From the NCBI GenBank assembly GCA_019090405.1, contig JAHRVZ010000085.1, positions 1 to 5,303 of the forward strand: a stretch of DNA of 5,303 bases, read 5' to 3'. Under the pieces are notes generated by a model. It worked only from the letters and a program-made list of their open reading frames with translations. It was not told the origin of the DNA and ran no database searches. Shown here in pieces: positions 4,327 through 5,303 of the stretch. The translations under genes were made by a program, and so were the position numbers. The DNA is from Paracoccaceae bacterium (GTDB lineage Bacteria; Pseudomonadota; Alphaproteobacteria; Rhodobacterales; Rhodobacteraceae). The stretch's first letter is position 1, and each line of letters starts with the position of its first letter.

Positions 4327-5303
4327 TTGGCGGATCAGGGATCACTTGCGGGTGTAAAGGTTGTTGAGCGGGTTGGCCGATTGGCCGGCAGCGTCTGCGC
4401 CGGGCGTCTGGCCGATCTGGGCGCCACCATCACGCGGGTCATCGTTCAGGACGATCCGCTGCCCAACGAACCCACGATCTGGCGCGACCATCCATTTGCG
4501 GTCCCGCCGGGTCAAACGATCCGGCTGAATACCGACGCCCGCTGGCACGAAATAGCCGCTCAGGCGGATATTGTGATCATCACACCGCAGATTGACGACA
4601 GTGGCAGGGCAATTCCAGATTTTGCAGGACTTGATCCCAACCGTCAGGTAATTTGCGCGATCTCGCCTTTTGGCCTGACCGTCACCGCCCCCCCGGCGAT
4701 CAACCCCGCCGAGATCGAGATGCAGGCCATCGGCGGCTCGCTCGCGACCACCGGCGGCACGGATGGCACGCCCTGCATCGTCGATCTTCCAGTACTAGAA
4801 CTGTTCACTGGCCTGAACGCCACGACTTCGGCGCTGGCAGCGCTGCGGGTGCAAGAAACGGGCGGCGGCGGTCAGCTGTTGGATATGTCGGTATTTCAAA
4901 CCAGTTTCACCCTGACCGGCACCTTTCTGGGGAATGTCCTGTCTGGCCGAACGCGAGGGTTTCGCAATGGCTGTCGGCACCCTCTGGTGGCGCCTTGGAA
5001 CGCCTATCAGACGATGGATGGCTGGGTTATCCTGTGCACCACCAGCAATCAGAACTGGCTGGACCTGACAGAAGTCATCGGTCGGCCCGAACTGGCCAAT
5101 GACCCGGAATTTGCCACCGCTGCGGCCCGTATATCAGTTGTTGAAAAAACGGATCAGGTGATTTCGCAGTGGTCCCGTACCGTGACAACCGCGCAGGCGG
5201 TGACAGCGTTGCAGGCATTCTCTATTCCGTCAGGCACAGTGGCTACAACCGAACAGGTGGCAAAAACCGGCAAACCGGTTCCCTGTCGGCGCAGCCTGTC
5301 AGA
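4327..5303 (+). CDS. Divergent CaiB/BaiF family III CoA-transferase homologue, C-terminus cut by the window edge
   Basis: The frame is open from the TTG at 4327 to the right edge (325 codons and 2 bases). TTG is chosen because a purine-rich ribosome site is 4 bases upstream and the family's N-terminal LAGVKVVE motif begins at residue 7, leaving no room for a later start. Family marks are GRLADLGATITRV (26-38), EMQAIGGSLATTGG (131-144), ALAALRVQETGGGGQLLDMSVF (169-190), APWNAYQTMDGWVILCTTSNQNW (222-244) and SIPSGTVATTEQV (299-311). Several core motifs are missing: there is no RPGV CoA-binding loop, no NxGK segment and no G(H/Y)D before the QA motif. The position of the catalytic Asp appears to be Glu158 in LELFTGLNA. 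It may be a non-canonical or non-catalytic subunit, or the N-terminal half of a double-domain protein. Third gene of the rightward operon. Family membership is good; activity is doubtful. Confidence 0.85.
   Translation, partial: MADQGSLAGVKVVERVGRLAGSVCAGRLADLGATITRVIVQDDPLPNEPTIWRDHPFAVPPGQTIRLNTDARWHEIAAQADIVIITPQIDDSGRAIPDFAGLDPNRQVICAISPFGLTVTAPPAINPAEIEMQAIGGSLATTGGTDGTPCIVDLPVLELFTGLNATTSALAALRVQETGGGGQLLDMSVFQTSFTLTGTFLGNVLSGRTRGFRNGCRHPLVAPWNAYQTMDGWVILCTTSNQNWLDLTEVIGRPELANDPEFATAAARISVVEKTDQVISQWSRTVTTAQAVTALQAFSIPSGTVATTEQVAKTGKPVPCRRSLS

Noticed and set aside
4653..5102. Plus-strand ATG frame of 149 codons and minus-strand frame 4795-4980
   Set aside because: Both lie out of frame within the TTG-started CaiB/BaiF homologue, whose frame gives recognisable family motifs throughout.
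4327..5303. DddD-like DMSP CoA-transferase/lyase
   Set aside because: DddD has tandem CaiB domains, but only one partial domain is visible here and none of the usual ddd neighbours (transporter, DddB, DddC) is in the window; not supportable.

Overview
The window looks like a stretch of chromosomal catabolic DNA from a GC-rich alphaproteobacterium. Codon choice and protein style suggest a Rhodobacterales/Roseobacter-type organism, but this is an impression and no ribosomal or other marker gene is present. I see no mobile element, CRISPR array, tRNA or rRNA.

Layout: two divergent gene sets share a 229-base intergenic region (2126-2354). Leftward (minus strand) are a family III CoA-transferase/alpha-methylacyl-CoA racemase-like gene (788-2125) and, 3 bases downstream, an MmgE/PrpD-family gene (784 to 1, cut by the left edge). 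Rightward (plus strand) are a short-chain dehydrogenase/reductase (2355-3140), an acyl-CoA dehydrogenase (3154-4308) and a second, divergent family III CoA-transferase homologue that starts with TTG (4327 to 5303, cut by the right edge). The two genes that run off the edges have no stop codon inside the window.

How the genes could work together: all five products belong to families that act on CoA thioesters or small carboxylic acids. A reasonable reading is a catabolic module for a branched or cyclic carboxylic acid. A family III enzyme would load or transfer CoA, or epimerise an alpha-methylacyl-CoA. The acyl-CoA dehydrogenase would introduce a double bond, the SDR would oxidise a hydroxyacyl-CoA, and the MmgE/PrpD protein would act as a dehydratase, decarboxylase or isomerase on a carboxylic acid. 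No enoyl-CoA hydratase, thiolase, transporter or regulator is inside the window, so the substrate cannot be named.

Most notable: the first CaiB/BaiF-type protein reproduces the His/Asp/Glu spacing I recall for mycobacterial alpha-methylacyl-CoA racemase. By contrast, each of the three rightward enzymes has a substitution at a normally near-invariant catalytic position: Asn to Cys in the SDR, Glu to Asp in the acyl-CoA dehydrogenase, and Asp to Glu in the second CoA-transferase homologue. The intergenic region holds a plausible divergent promoter pair, and a perfect 14-bp palindrome covers the annotated start codon of the leftward operon. I found no clear sign of a wholly new kind of system. 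The unusual content lies in these enzyme variants and the control region.
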